This document shows, piece by piece, positions 50,600 to 59,742 of a DNA stretch of 64,000 nucleotides (within the stretch, counting starts at the first letter, position 1; each line of letters begins with the position of its first letter). The DNA is taken from NCBI RefSeq assembly GCF_036924745.1, contig NZ_JAZHSD010000001.1:6943001-7007000 (forward strand), written 5' to 3'. The position numbers and the translations under genes are program-made. The notes under the pieces were generated by a model. It was not told the DNA's origin, did not search any database, and saw only the letters and a program-made list of their open reading frames with translations. This DNA is from Bradyrhizobium sp. AZCC 1693. GTDB lineage: Bacteria > Pseudomonadota > Alphaproteobacteria > Rhizobiales > Xanthobacteraceae.

Positions 50600-51042
50600 A
50601 GAGCCGAGCGGCCATAAGAAGTTTCTGGCTGTTGTCGAGCATGGCCTGCTCGCTGGCGGGCTGCGTGACCTATGCCGCTCCGATCGAACCGCCGCCACCC
50701 TATGCCGTCTTGCCGGTCGATGAATCGATGAGCTGCAACGGCATCGCCGCCTCCTTCCGTTACGCGGCGCGGCGCGCCGCCCGGCTGGAATATTGGCTGG
50801 CAGTGGGACCGCTGGCGGGCTACGGCTACGAACGATACCCGCTGGATGCGCCCAAGCAGCTCATCGATGAACGCAGGCGGCTCGATGCACTGGCGGATCT
50901 GCAGCGCTACAAGGGCTGCACCGTGTTTGAGCCGGGTCCGGCCGTTGTCGAGGAGCGTTTGAAGCTCGAAGGCTCGGTCCGTCCGCCGCCTCCGCCGCCA
51001 CCACCTCTGCCGCCGCCGGTCGTGCTCAATTCAAAAGGCTAG
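50596..51042 (+). CDS. small lipoprotein coupled to gspD
   Basis: A 148-residue protein starting at GTG that overlaps the gspD stop (GTGA). The signal ends in a lipobox (SMACSLAGC at ~23). The middle has two further Cys (MSCNGIAAS, YKGCTVFEP) that may pair, and the tail is Pro-rich (PPPPPPPPLPPPVV). The tight coupling suggests a secretin-associated or pilotin-like role (inference). Its stop codon falls inside the left 24-bp inverted repeat. Confidence 0.65.
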   Translation: MKSRAAIRSFWLLSSMACSLAGCVTYAAPIEPPPPYAVLPVDESMSCNGIAASFRYAARRAARLEYWLAVGPLAGYGYERYPLDAPKQLIDERRRLDALADLQRYKGCTVFEPGPAVVEERLKLEGSVRPPPPPPPPLPPPVVLNSKG

Positions 51043-51908
51043 TACCTCCGCACAAAGGTTTTACCGGCTTGGTTTGGTGCGTAGGCTTGCCTATAACCTG
51101 CTGCCCGCCAACGCTGGTTCCGACCCCTTGCGGGTGTTCCTTCAGTCGTCGCCAATCGAACGAATGACCCGCGCCGGATTTCCTCCGACAAGAGTATTCG
51201 GGGGAACGTCCTTGGTGACTACCGAACCCGCCGCGACGACCGAGTTCTCGCCTACTGTTACGCCACCGATGATGGTCGCGCCGGCTGCGATCCACACGCT
51301 TTTCTCAATCACGATGGGCCTTCCGATTGTGGCGGCGCGTCGCTGCGAAGGTTCAAGGGGATGGCCCGTCGTGATGATGCTCACGTTCGGCCCGATCATC
51401 ACATTGTCCGCGATGTCGAGGCCGCCAAGGTCATAGAAAGTGCAGTTCTGATTTACGAAGACATTGCGCCCGACGCGGATTTCATCCCCACCGGCAGTAT
51501 AAAATGGAGGGATCAGTAAAAAGCTCTCGTCTATCTTTTTACCGATAAGTTCGCTGAACAAAGCCCGAATTTCGTCCGCGTCGTTGAACGTCAAACGATT
51601 AAGTGTGGCGGTGATCGCCATCGCTCGTTTGACGTTTGCCAACATGGCCGCGGATTCCGGCGTCCTGCTGTAAATTATCTTGGTACGATCTTTATTTGGC
51701 ATTCGCTATTTTCCTCGGGCTACAGTTGAGCGTGCGTTTCGGCGCACGAGGGCGGCACCGAGATTCGCTGAGTGTAGCCACAAAGCAGAAGGGCCGGAAT
51801 CCACCCCCATGCGGTCACTCCGAGAGCACCGGACACGGCGATGGTGGAATGAGGAGCCTCGATAATTAGCTCGGGCAACCAGTCAAAACCTTTGTGCGGA
51901 GGTACTAG
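51039..51908. mobile_element. 870-bp segment bounded by perfect 24-bp inverted repeats, carrying an acyltransferase
   Basis: The ends 51039-51062 and 51885-51908 are exact inverted copies (outermost CTAG, then TACCTCCGCACAAAGG). Partial similarity continues inward. CTAG at both ends may be a 4-bp target duplication, which is the usual target of some IS5-type elements, leaving 20-bp terminal repeats. No transposase is inside; the only sizeable gene is the acyltransferase at 51142. It could be a non-autonomous element or an invertible cassette. Confidence 0.5.
51142..51702 (-). CDS. hexapeptide-repeat acetyltransferase (NodL/LacA/Maa type)
   Basis: A 186-residue left-handed beta-helix enzyme that acetylates sugars with acetyl-CoA. 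The N-terminal helical cap (ADEIRALFSELIGKKIDESF) is followed by hexapeptide repeats (GGDEIRVGRNVFVNQNCTFY, DNVMIGPNVSIITTGHPLEP with the catalytic His, IEKSVWIAAGATIIGGVTVG) and the CoA-binding GSVVTKDVPPNTLVGGNPAR. It lies inside the inverted-repeat segment and breaks the T2SS cluster. Confidence 0.88.
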   Translation of the reverse strand: MPNKDRTKIIYSRTPESAAMLANVKRAMAITATLNRLTFNDADEIRALFSELIGKKIDESFLLIPPFYTAGGDEIRVGRNVFVNQNCTFYDLGGLDIADNVMIGPNVSIITTGHPLEPSQRRAATIGRPIVIEKSVWIAAGATIIGGVTVGENSVVAAGSVVTKDVPPNTLVGGNPARVIRSIGDD

Positions 51909-51926
51909 TTGCAGCTTTATCGTCAA
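51720..51926 (-). CDS. possible 68-residue membrane peptide reading through the inverted repeat
   Basis: A TTG-initiated frame starts 9 bp after the gspK stop and runs through the right inverted repeat into MTIKLQLVPPHKGFDWLPEL, then a hydrophobic stretch (STIAVSGALGVTAWGWIPAL). It ends 17 bp before the acyltransferase start. It may be real and link the two genes, or be fortuitous. Confidence 0.3.
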   Translation of the reverse strand: MTIKLQLVPPHKGFDWLPELIIEAPHSTIAVSGALGVTAWGWIPALLLCGYTQRISVPPSCAETHAQL

Positions 51927-51935
51927 TGCGGAAGG

Positions 51936-52850
51936 TCAGCTTGCCGCCGCGTCGCGAACGCGCAGGCACGCGCGCGCAGCGCCTTGGGGGCGTTCCTGCC
52001 GCGAGCTTGATGAATCGATATCCCCGCGCCGCCATTCCCGGATCACGAAAGGACGCCCGTTGCCGCCCTCCAGCGAGACCAGCGCCTCGCGGATGAAGCG
52101 CGTGCCGTCCGAGGCGCTGATATCCGCGCGGATGGTCATGCTGCCGCCCAAGGGCAGGCCTCGCTTGGCGTTCGTCTGCTTCGGCGCGACATTGAGCAGC
52201 CTGAGCATGGCGGGAGAGGCGGCTTCCATGTCCGGCTCCGGCCGCCCGGAGCGAACCGTGACATAGCGAAGCGCTGTCCGAAACAACCGGGGCGATATGC
52301 CGTCGAGCTGGTCCAGTTGCGTCACGGTCGTGAAGCGTGCCTCAGCCGGCCCTGCGGCTGGTGGGCTCTGCGTCCTGGGTTTGCGGAATTCGATGATCTG
52401 CGCGGCGATGCGGGTGCCTTGCGACTGATCGCCCGTGAGCGCGGCGAAGAGGCGCGTCAAGGCGGCCGGGCTCGCCGTGTTCAGGTCGATCTTTCCAGTC
52501 TCTTCCTCGACCGTGATCGTGGCGCGTTCGCCGCCGGGCAATCGGCACCGTAACGGAAAATTAACGGCTTGTTCGGGCCCAGCAGTCAGTGCCGTGGCAA
52601 TCGCCAGGTTGACGGCGCTCTCTGCCGCCATCTCGGCTGCGGCCACCGAGGCGTAGTTCGACGATGTCTTGGTGCGGTAACGCGCGCCGATGATGACCGC
52701 CATTCCAAGCAGCGTAATCAGGCCCAAAGTCCAGATCACGGCCACCAGCGCGAAGCCCGATTGCCTGGTCCTGGAATGGAGCAGGGAAAGGCATTCCGGC
52801 CAGTCGGGGACGGCAAATCGGTTCGTTCGAGCCTTTGGCCGGTTTGCCAC
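51936..52850 (-). CDS. gspK: type II secretion minor pseudopilin GspK
   Basis: A 304-residue pseudopilin. The N-terminal prepilin-type helix is QSGFALVAVIWTLGLITLLG. The cleavage site follows Gly before Phe. The GspK body shows IDLNTASPAALTRLFAAL (helix-hairpin-helix-like), FTTVTQLDQLDGIS and RYVTVRSGRPEPDMEAASP. It is on the opposite strand to the rest of the T2SS genes and separate from gspHIJ, where it normally sits. Its start faces gspE across a 156-bp divergent promoter region. Confidence 0.85.
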   Translation of the reverse strand: MANRPKARTNRFAVPDWPECLSLLHSRTRQSGFALVAVIWTLGLITLLGMAVIIGARYRTKTSSNYASVAAAEMAAESAVNLAIATALTAGPEQAVNFPLRCRLPGGERATITVEEETGKIDLNTASPAALTRLFAALTGDQSQGTRIAAQIIEFRKPRTQSPPAAGPAEARFTTVTQLDQLDGISPRLFRTALRYVTVRSGRPEPDMEAASPAMLRLLNVAPKQTNAKRGLPLGGSMTIRADISASDGTRFIREALVSLEGGNGRPFVIREWRRGDIDSSSSRQERPQGAARACLRVRDAAAS

Positions 52851-53006
52851 GTCGGGAAGCCTTGCTGGGACGGCGAAGGGGCCTGACCTCGCGTCATCAG
52901 CCGATATTTACGCAGGAATGGCAAACAAAGCGTCAAACAGCTTGTGTTAATCAAAACCTCCTAGAATCGCGCCGACGGAAAACCCGCGAGACCGCCGAGC
53001 GCGCGA

Positions 53007-54788
53007 ATGTCATTCGATATCCAGCAATTGTTGCGCCCGGCTGCACCGCCAAGCCGGGGAACGGAGTTGCCGAGGCCGAGAGACGCCGGCTTCGCGCAGG
53101 CGTTTTCCGATCTTCTGGTCGGCAGGGACCTGGTCGATGCCGCCGCCGTCGGCCGGGCCCGGCGGGCCGCCGAAGCGGCTTCCGAGCGTTTCGATCTCGT
53201 GCTGGTCAAACTCGGTCTGATTTCCGAGGCCGACCTCTGTCTGGCCTACGCCACCTATTGCAGTCTGCCGCTGATCGAACCTGTGGATCTCCCGGCCCGG
53301 CCCGTTCTGGCGGATCGGTTGCAGTTCTCTTTCCTCAAGACCAATCGGATCCTGCCGATCTCGTTCGACGGCCGGCGGCTGTTGATCGCGACCGCGGATC
53401 CCTTTGTCGATGAGTCCGTAAAAGCCATCAGCTACATGCTCGACGTGCACGTCGATCTCGCCGTGATCGCGCCGGCGGAAATCGAGCGTGCCTTGCGGAC
53501 GCTGTATCAGGACGCAGCGTCCGAGGCGCAGCCTGAGGAAACCGACGGCCTCGCGACATCAGGCAACGACGGCAGCGAGTTCGACGTCGAGCGGCTGCGC
53601 GATATCGCCAATGAAGCGCCGGTCATCCGGCTGGTGAATCAGATCATTGCAAGGGCCGTCGAGCGTGGCGCGTCCGACGTGCATATCGAACCCGGACGCG
53701 ATGCCGTCGCCGTTCGATACCGCATCGACGGCTTCCTGCAGCAGGAGCGCCTCGTGCCGGCGACGCTGCGGGCCGCGCTGACGACGCGCATGAAGATCAT
53801 GGCCAAGCTTGACATTGCCGAGCGGCGATTACCGCAGGACGGCCGCATCAAGACCGTGGTGCGCGGCGTCGAGATCGATATCCGCGTTTCGACCTTGCCG
53901 ACGGTGTTCGGCGAAAGCGTCGTGATGAGAATTCTCGACCGGACCCGGGTGGAGCTGGACTTCACCAAGCTCGGGCTCGACGGCAGGACGCAGGAATGCC
54001 TTCAGCGCCTGATGGCGCTTCCGAACGGCATCATTCTGGTCACCGGCCCGACCGGCAGCGGCAAGACGACGACACTCTACACCGCCTTGAAGGATCTCAA
54101 TCGGCCCGAACTGAAGCTGTTCACCGTGGAAGATCCGATCGAGTATCAGCTCTCCGGGATCAACCAGATCCAGGTCCAGCCTCAGATCGGTCTCGACTTC
54201 CCGACGGCGCTTCGCTCGATCCTGCGCCAGGACCCGGACATCGTCATGATCGGCGAAATCCGCGACCTCGAAACCGCGCGCATCGCCATCCAGGCGGCGC
54301 TGACCGGCCATCTGGTATTCTCGACCTTGCACACCAACAGCGCGATTGCCGCGATCACGCGCCTGATCGACATCGGACTGGAACGCTACCTTCTCGCCTC
54401 GACGATCGCGGGCGTGATGGCGCAGCGTCTGGTCAGAAAGCTTTGTCCCGCCTGCGCGCGACCGCACAGCGACGGCGAGCGCGCACACGGCAAGCTCAAG
54501 ATGGCGATAGCAGGCAATCCACGAATAGATTGGTCGCACAGCCGGGAGCCGGTTGGCTGCGAGGCGTGCGGCAATACCGGCTATAGCGGCCGCACGACGA
54601 TATCGGAGCTACTGGTGATCGACGACGCGATCCGCGAAACGATCGGAAGAAGAAGCCAGGATCAGCGTGCGATCGAGCAGATCGCGCGCGAAGCAGGCTT
54701 TCACACGCTCTACGAGGATGGCCTGATGAAAGTCGGGGCCGGCGAGACTTCACTCGAAGAAGTCCTTCGCGTTACCCGCGCGTCCTAA
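53007..54788 (+). CDS. gspE: type II secretion ATPase GspE
   Basis: A 593-residue secretion ATPase that drives pseudopilus assembly. The N-terminal domain (YCSLPLIEPVDLPARPVLAD) is followed by the T2SE domain: ASDVHIEPGRDAVAVRYRID, Walker A GPTGSGKTTT at ~346-355, Asp box TVEDPIEYQLSGINQIQVQP, Walker B DIVMIGEIRDLETARIAIQA and a His box. The C-terminal zinc motif is in LCPACARPHSDG and GCEACGNTGYSGR (CxxC pairs). It heads the EFHIJ run. Confidence 0.93.
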   Translation: MSFDIQQLLRPAAPPSRGTELPRPRDAGFAQAFSDLLVGRDLVDAAAVGRARRAAEAASERFDLVLVKLGLISEADLCLAYATYCSLPLIEPVDLPARPVLADRLQFSFLKTNRILPISFDGRRLLIATADPFVDESVKAISYMLDVHVDLAVIAPAEIERALRTLYQDAASEAQPEETDGLATSGNDGSEFDVERLRDIANEAPVIRLVNQIIARAVERGASDVHIEPGRDAVAVRYRIDGFLQQERLVPATLRAALTTRMKIMAKLDIAERRLPQDGRIKTVVRGVEIDIRVSTLPTVFGESVVMRILDRTRVELDFTKLGLDGRTQECLQRLMALPNGIILVTGPTGSGKTTTLYTALKDLNRPELKLFTVEDPIEYQLSGINQIQVQPQIGLDFPTALRSILRQDPDIVMIGEIRDLETARIAIQAALTGHLVFSTLHTNSAIAAITRLIDIGLERYLLASTIAGVMAQRLVRKLCPACARPHSDGERAHGKLKMAIAGNPRIDWSHSREPVGCEACGNTGYSGRTTISELLVIDDAIRETIGRRSQDQRAIEQIAREAGFHTLYEDGLMKVGAGETSLEEVLRVTRAS

Positions 54789-54802
54789 AGGGAACCCGGC
54801 CC

Positions 54803-56062
54803 TTGGCAACTTTTCACTACAAGGCGTACACGGAACGAGGCGCGGTCACGGCAGGGACGATCGTTGCCGAAGGCCTCGATGCCGCCATTGACGCGCTCTA
54901 CGGCTCCGGGCTGACGCCGTTCGAAACCTACGGCGCGGCTGACCAGACGTCGGAACGGCCGAGCTCGCCATCGACCTCGTCGCGGGAAGCGTCGATCTGG
55001 AAACGGGAGCTCGTTCAATCGAATCGCTTCAGCCTGAAGGAACTGACGGCCTTCACGGTTGAGCTGGCTTCGCTGACCAATTCTGGCCTGACGCTCGATG
55101 CCGCGTTCCGGATCATCGCAGGGCCGGGCGCTGCGCCGAAAACCGCGCGCCTCGCCAACGGGCTTCTCAAGGACGTGCTGGCCGGACTGCAGCTTTCGGA
55201 AGCGATGGCGCAACGACCGGACGTGTTTCCATCCGACTACCGGGCGATTCTGGCCGCCGGCGAAGCCGGAGGGGTCACCGGGCAGGTCCTCAAGCAGATC
55301 GCCGAATTGCTGGCGCGCCGGCTCGAGATTCGCAACAAGATCGCTTCCGCGCTCGTCTATCCCATGATTCTGATCCTGATGTCGCTGGTATCAGTCGTGG
55401 TCATCGTGTTCGTGCTGATACCCAGCATCTCGCCGATCTTCGTCGATGCCGGCCTGCCGCTTCCGGGCATCCTGCACTTCTTCGAGGAGGTTCAGGACAA
55501 CTGGCTGATGGTTCTGCTGGCAGTCGCTCTTTGCGGCGCAGCAGGTTTCGTGTTGTGGGGCAAGGCGAAGCAAAACCCCGAGATCATGCTCGGTGCCGAT
55601 CGTTTGAAATGCTCGCTGCCGCTGATTGGCGGGCTCATTCGAAACCGCGAGGCCGGCGGCTTTGCGCGGGCGCTCGGCACGCTGCTCGTCGCAAGGGTGC
55701 CGTTGATGTCTGCGATGCAGACCGCGCGTGCGCTCATCACCAACCGGCACCTGAATGCGCTCTATGAGGGCGCCATCACGCGTGTTCCGGAAGGCACGCC
55801 GCTGCACCGCGCCTTTGAAGGGGACAGCCTGTTGCCGCCGGCATCGCTTCGCCTCGTAGCCGTCGGCGAGGAGTCCGGTCAGCTCGGTCCCATGCTCATT
55901 CAGGTCGCCAGCGTGATCGAGGCCGACCTGCAGCGGCGCATCGAACGCATGGTCGGCCTGCTGACGCCGGCTTTGACGCTTGTTATCGGCGGAAGCATCG
56001 GTGGGCTCATCATGCACGTAATGAGCGCCGTGCTGTCGATCAACAATCTCGCGTTCCAATGA
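54803..56062 (+). CDS. gspF: type II secretion inner-membrane platform protein GspF
   Basis: A 419-residue platform protein with two T2SSF domains and three membrane helices (MILILMSLVSVVVIVFVLIP, LMVLLAVALCGAAGFVLWG, LTLVIGGSIGGLIMHVMSAV). The start is TTG at 54803 (MATFHYKAYTERGAVTAG), the only start that fits family length. LFTRELATL-type segment is represented by LKELTAFTVELASLTNSGLT. It overlaps gspH by ATGA. Confidence 0.93.
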   Translation: MATFHYKAYTERGAVTAGTIVAEGLDAAIDALYGSGLTPFETYGAADQTSERPSSPSTSSREASIWKRELVQSNRFSLKELTAFTVELASLTNSGLTLDAAFRIIAGPGAAPKTARLANGLLKDVLAGLQLSEAMAQRPDVFPSDYRAILAAGEAGGVTGQVLKQIAELLARRLEIRNKIASALVYPMILILMSLVSVVVIVFVLIPSISPIFVDAGLPLPGILHFFEEVQDNWLMVLLAVALCGAAGFVLWGKAKQNPEIMLGADRLKCSLPLIGGLIRNREAGGFARALGTLLVARVPLMSAMQTARALITNRHLNALYEGAITRVPEGTPLHRAFEGDSLLPPASLRLVAVGEESGQLGPMLIQVASVIEADLQRRIERMVGLLTPALTLVIGGSIGGLIMHVMSAVLSINNLAFQ

Positions 56063-56499
56063 AACGCCCCGCACGATCATCAGCCGGGTTCACGCTGGCC
56101 GAATTGCTGGTCGTCATCGGGATCATCGCGCTTGTCCTTGCCGGCACGCTGTCCGCCAAACCGAAGGCCGTGGCCACGCGTGTCGCCGTCACGGCCCGCT
56201 CCGTTACGGCGACGCTTCAGCTGGCTCGTGCGCAGGCGATGTCGAGCAATGCCGAAACGCTGTTCCGGATCGACGTGGAGAAAGGCCGGTTCGGCTTGCC
56301 GAATTCCATGCACGCATTGCCGCGTGGAATGATTGCCGCGGTGGTGGTTGCCGAGACCGAGCGCTCCGGCGATTTGGGCGGTATCAGGTTTTATCCGGAC
56401 GGCCAGTCCTCCGGCGGCGAGATCGCGCTGACGCTGGAGGGGCGGTCGGCGCGCATCGCCGTCAACTGGTTGACCGGCGAACCACGGTTGATCCAATGA
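56059..56499 (+). CDS. gspH: type II secretion minor pseudopilin GspH
   Basis: A 146-residue pseudopilin with the prepilin motif SSAGFTLAELLVVIGIIALV (cleavage after Gly, Glu5 conserved) and a C-terminal beta domain (GGIRFYPDGQSSGGEIALTL). The start overlaps gspF and the stop overlaps gspI, so all are translationally coupled. Confidence 0.85.
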   Translation: MKRPARSSAGFTLAELLVVIGIIALVLAGTLSAKPKAVATRVAVTARSVTATLQLARAQAMSSNAETLFRIDVEKGRFGLPNSMHALPRGMIAAVVVAETERSGDLGGIRFYPDGQSSGGEIALTLEGRSARIAVNWLTGEPRLIQ

Positions 56500-56942
56500 T
56501 GGGCGCGCGATCGAGACGGATGTTGGTGAGGCGCGGTGGCGAGCGTGGATTTGCGCTCATCGAAATCCTCGTTGCCTTCGTCATCCTGGCGCTGGGGCTC
56601 GGTGCGATATCGACCGGCGTGGTGGTGGCGATGCGCTCCGACGCGCGCACGCAGGTCAATCGCGCAGCGCTCAGGGTCGCGCAGTCCCGTCTCGAAGCCG
56701 CAGGCATTTCAGAAGCGCTTGCGCCCGGCTACCGCGAGGGGTTGGTTGCGAACAAATTCCGATGGCGGCAGACCGTCACGGAACTTCGTCCCGCCAGCGA
56801 CACGCGATCGGCGCAAGGCGCCCGGCCTGCGCCTGCAAACGGCGCCTTGCAGTCGTTCTGGGTTGAAATCGCCGTCGAGGCGCCGGACGGCACCGCCATC
56901 AAGCTCGCGGCGTTGAAGCTTGCGACCGAGGCGAAGCCATGA
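56496..56942 (+). CDS. gspI: type II secretion minor pseudopilin GspI
   Basis: A 148-residue pseudopilin: RRGGERGFALIEILVAFVIL is the prepilin-type helix. Minor-pseudopilin body with FWVEIAVEAPDGTAIKLAAL near the end. It overlaps gspH and gspJ by 4 bp at each end. Confidence 0.83.
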   Translation: MMGARSRRMLVRRGGERGFALIEILVAFVILALGLGAISTGVVVAMRSDARTQVNRAALRVAQSRLEAAGISEALAPGYREGLVANKFRWRQTVTELRPASDTRSAQGARPAPANGALQSFWVEIAVEAPDGTAIKLAALKLATEAKP

Positions 56943-57583
56943 CGCGCGCGGTCCGCAGCCGGCTGATCGCCCGCGTCGCTGCGCGCCGGAGCGGCGAGCA
57001 GGGGCTGACGCTGATCGAGTTGCTGTTGTCGCTCGCCATCCTGGCGATCCTGACCGGCTTTCTGGCCGGCGGATTGTCGATGGCGCGGCAGGCTTTCGGC
57101 GCCGATCGCGCGAGCGAGATCGGAAGCGAGACCAGTGCCGCGATCCAGACCGTCGCTGCGCTGGTGGGGTCGGCGCTCCCGGTCAGGGCTGACGGTGCAG
57201 GCCCAAAAGACGCCATCGGGTTCGACGGTCGCGGCGAGGCAATCTCTTTCGTGGGGTTGAGCGAGGGGCGGTCGTTGCGAGGGGGGCCGCACAGGATCGT
57301 CTTGCGGCGGAGCGGCGGCGATATCGTCGCTGATTTCGTGGCGTTTAACGGGGCGCGCTCGAAGGAGAACCCCGAACCAGCCGCAACCCGGGTCGTGGTG
57401 CTTAGCGGCGTGCGCGAAATTCGCATTGGGTATTTCGGTACCGTCGATGCCAAGGTCAAGCCAGCCTGGCGCGCCGATTGGGTTCGCGCCGAGCGGCTGC
57501 CGGATCTGGTTTCGATCCGGATCGAATTTGAGGACGAGCGGCGTAACGAGCCCGCCACCGTGGTGGCGCTGCGTCAGGGCTAG
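56939..57583 (+). CDS. gspJ: type II secretion minor pseudopilin GspJ
   Basis: A 214-residue pseudopilin. The prepilin helix is GEQGLTLIELLLSLAILAIL (cleavage before Leu, Glu5 present). The C-terminal domain (REIRIGYFGTVDAKVKPAWR, LPDLVSIRIEFEDERRNEPA) is typical of GspJ. It is the last gene before a 430-bp gap in which gspK would usually be found. Confidence 0.85.
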   Translation: MTRAVRSRLIARVAARRSGEQGLTLIELLLSLAILAILTGFLAGGLSMARQAFGADRASEIGSETSAAIQTVAALVGSALPVRADGAGPKDAIGFDGRGEAISFVGLSEGRSLRGGPHRIVLRRSGGDIVADFVAFNGARSKENPEPAATRVVVLSGVREIRIGYFGTVDAKVKPAWRADWVRAERLPDLVSIRIEFEDERRNEPATVVALRQG

Positions 57584-58015
57584 CGCGTGACGAGATCAGG
57601 TTGGGCTGTGACGACGGACCATCTCGTGCGTGGGACGCAAGCGGGGTGAGTGCTGCGAGCCGGGGCCCATCCTACTTTGCATGGGGTTGTTTTCGCGATT
57701 TTGTGTCTGGGCCCTGCGGTGTACCGCCGAAGGGTGTCTGCACTGCGTCCGGGACACGAGACCGTTAGCGCTTCGCGCCAATGGCGAGTCGATACGGCTC
57801 CAACCCGTCCCGCTCCAACGCATGATCCGGACTGGATGTCTGTTTCGAATAATCGCGCCTAAACAAGACGGTAAACGAATGATTAGACGCAGTTGAAGCA
57901 TGCTCTGAGGCCCGCCCGCGGCTTCACGCAGCTCGTGAACGGCTGCTCGTTACCCTTCGTAAAGAATTAGTAAATAGGCTTTCCCTCATTCGAATCGAAT
58001 GTCCCGATCACGCCA
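57584..58015. repeat. Bradyrhizobium-type interspersed repeat in the gspJ-gspL gap
   Basis: The stretch ~57640-57780 contains GAGCCGGGGCCCATCCTAC and, about 80 bp later, CTGCGTCCGGGACACGAG. I recall this pair (…gcagagccggggcccat… / …cgtccggggcacgag…) as a frequent intergenic repeat in Bradyrhizobium. No gene is supported here. The remainder to 58015 is probably the promoter of gspL. Confidence 0.45.
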
Positions 58016-59134
58016 GTGACGATCATGCCTGTCGCCGATCTGCCAGCCCGTTCCGGTGGCCTCCACGTCCTCACGGCGTGGTGCAAGGGCTTTGCACAAT
58101 GGTGGCTGTCGGGCTTGCGCGAGGCGGTTCCCGCGCGCTGGCGCGAATGGGCCGAGGGTGAGGCGAGGCCGCAGGTCACGCTTTGGCGGGATGGCGACAG
58201 CGTCGCATGCCGCCTGGCGTCTGCCGTAGGCGCGGCGGAAATCCGCATTCCATTTTCTCACTTCAATGCGGCCGCACTCGAACAGTGGCTCGCCGGGCAG
58301 GGCGTGTCGCGGGAAGCGACGACGGTTGCGCCGGTGATTTCGCGCGAGCTTTTCTTTCTGCGCGAGTTGAGCGTGCCCAAGGCGGCCTTTGGCGCCCTGC
58401 CCAAGATCCTGGAGCAGGACATATTGCGGCGAACGCCATTCCAGCTTCCGGACATCTGGCATGCCGCAACCGCAATGGGCCAGGAATCGGACGGCGTCGT
58501 GCCGATGTGTCACTGGATCATCAGGCGCGATCGCGCCGAGGCGGCTTTATCGGAGCTCGGTCTGGCGTCGCTGGATGTCGACTGTCTGGCGGTGGCAGAC
58601 GCCGGCGGCGAGGCCGTACCCGTCATCACGTTCCGCGCCGTCAGTGACGAAGATCCGGCGTGGGCGCTACGGGCGGTCCGGCTGCTGGCAGCCGCTGCGC
58701 TCGGCGCCGTCCTGCTCGGCCTGGTCGTGTTCGAATGGCGCCAGTCCAGCGTTGCCGCCGCTCTGGAGACGGCGCTTGTCGAGGCCCGGCAGTCCGCTCA
58801 AAGCGGTCGGGACGGCCTGGATCCCGCGGCGCGTTTGTTCGCGATGAAGGCCGACACCGGCATCCTTGCCGTGTGGGATGAGCTGTCGCGTATTCTGCCC
58901 GAACATACTTTTCTGACCGAAACCCGCATCGCCGACGGCACGGTGACGGTGTCAGGGTTTTCGGCGGATGCCGCGCGCCTGGTTCGCATCATCGACCAGT
59001 CGCCGCTGTTTTCGGGCGCGACGCTTACTTCCGCGATTACGCCGGATGCGAACGAGCGCAAGGATCGCTTCAGCATCGTGTTCAAGCTGCGTGGCGCCCG
59101 TGCGGCGACCGCAAAATCCCGGACCGCGCCATGA
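58016..59134 (+). CDS. gspL: type II secretion protein GspL
   Basis: A 372-residue bitopic protein. A cytoplasmic actin-like N-terminal part (~1-215; ELFFLRELSVPKAAFGALPK, ILEQDILRRTPFQL) precedes one membrane helix (AVRLLAAAALGAVLLGLVVF) and a periplasmic PilN-like domain (ILAVWDELSRILPEHTFLTE, DRFSIVFKLRG). It connects GspE to GspM. GTG 58016 or ATG 58025 could be the start. It overlaps gspM by ATGA. Confidence 0.8.
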   Translation: MTIMPVADLPARSGGLHVLTAWCKGFAQWWLSGLREAVPARWREWAEGEARPQVTLWRDGDSVACRLASAVGAAEIRIPFSHFNAAALEQWLAGQGVSREATTVAPVISRELFFLRELSVPKAAFGALPKILEQDILRRTPFQLPDIWHAATAMGQESDGVVPMCHWIIRRDRAEAALSELGLASLDVDCLAVADAGGEAVPVITFRAVSDEDPAWALRAVRLLAAAALGAVLLGLVVFEWRQSSVAAALETALVEARQSAQSGRDGLDPAARLFAMKADTGILAVWDELSRILPEHTFLTETRIADGTVTVSGFSADAARLVRIIDQSPLFSGATLTSAITPDANERKDRFSIVFKLRGARAATAKSRTAP

Positions 59135-59742
59135 TTCAGAATCTGAAATTGGCGCGCGGGACGCCGTTCCTGGCCTTCAATGCTGCCGCGATACTCTTTG
59201 TCGTCATTTTCTTCCTTGCACCGATCATGGCGCACTTCGCCGATAGAGGCGAAGAGATTTCGGACAATGCGGCGCAGCTTGCGCATTTCCAGAACGTGAC
59301 GCGCACGGCAAAGAAATCGGCCGGCAGTGTCGGGCGGTCCGGCGATCCCTTCCTTCCCGGCAACGAAGAGCGCGTCGCCAGCGCTGACCTGCAGGCCAGC
59401 CTGAAGTCGATGGCGGCGAATGCCGGCGTCAATCTGCTTGCTATCCGCGGGTTGCAGGGCGGGCGGTCCCAGCCATTGCACATGATTGCCGTCAGCGTAG
59501 AGCTCGAAGGGCCGCTGAAGGCCATCAGGGACATGATCTTCACGATCGAGAACCAGACGCCGCTGTTGTTTGTCCCTTCGGCTTCGTTCCGCAGCCTGGC
59601 GGACGGGGAGGACGATCCGATCAGGGCGGAGCTCAGGGTTCAGGGCGCTATTCGCGACGGTTCGCAGCCCGCCGGGCGTGAGCAGGCCATGGATGGCCGG
59701 CAAGCCGGCCGCGGATCGGTCGCGGCGGAGCGGATGCCATGA
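59131..59742 (+). CDS. gspM: type II secretion protein GspM
   Basis: A 203-residue bitopic protein: short cytoplasmic N-terminus, helix (FNAAAILFVVIFFLAPIMAH), coiled periplasmic part and ferredoxin-like fold (GVNLLAIRGLQGGRSQPLHM, FTIENQTPLLFVPSASFRSL). It is overlapped at both ends by its neighbours. Confidence 0.8.
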   Translation: MIQNLKLARGTPFLAFNAAAILFVVIFFLAPIMAHFADRGEEISDNAAQLAHFQNVTRTAKKSAGSVGRSGDPFLPGNEERVASADLQASLKSMAANAGVNLLAIRGLQGGRSQPLHMIAVSVELEGPLKAIRDMIFTIENQTPLLFVPSASFRSLADGEDDPIRAELRVQGAIRDGSQPAGREQAMDGRQAGRGSVAAERMP

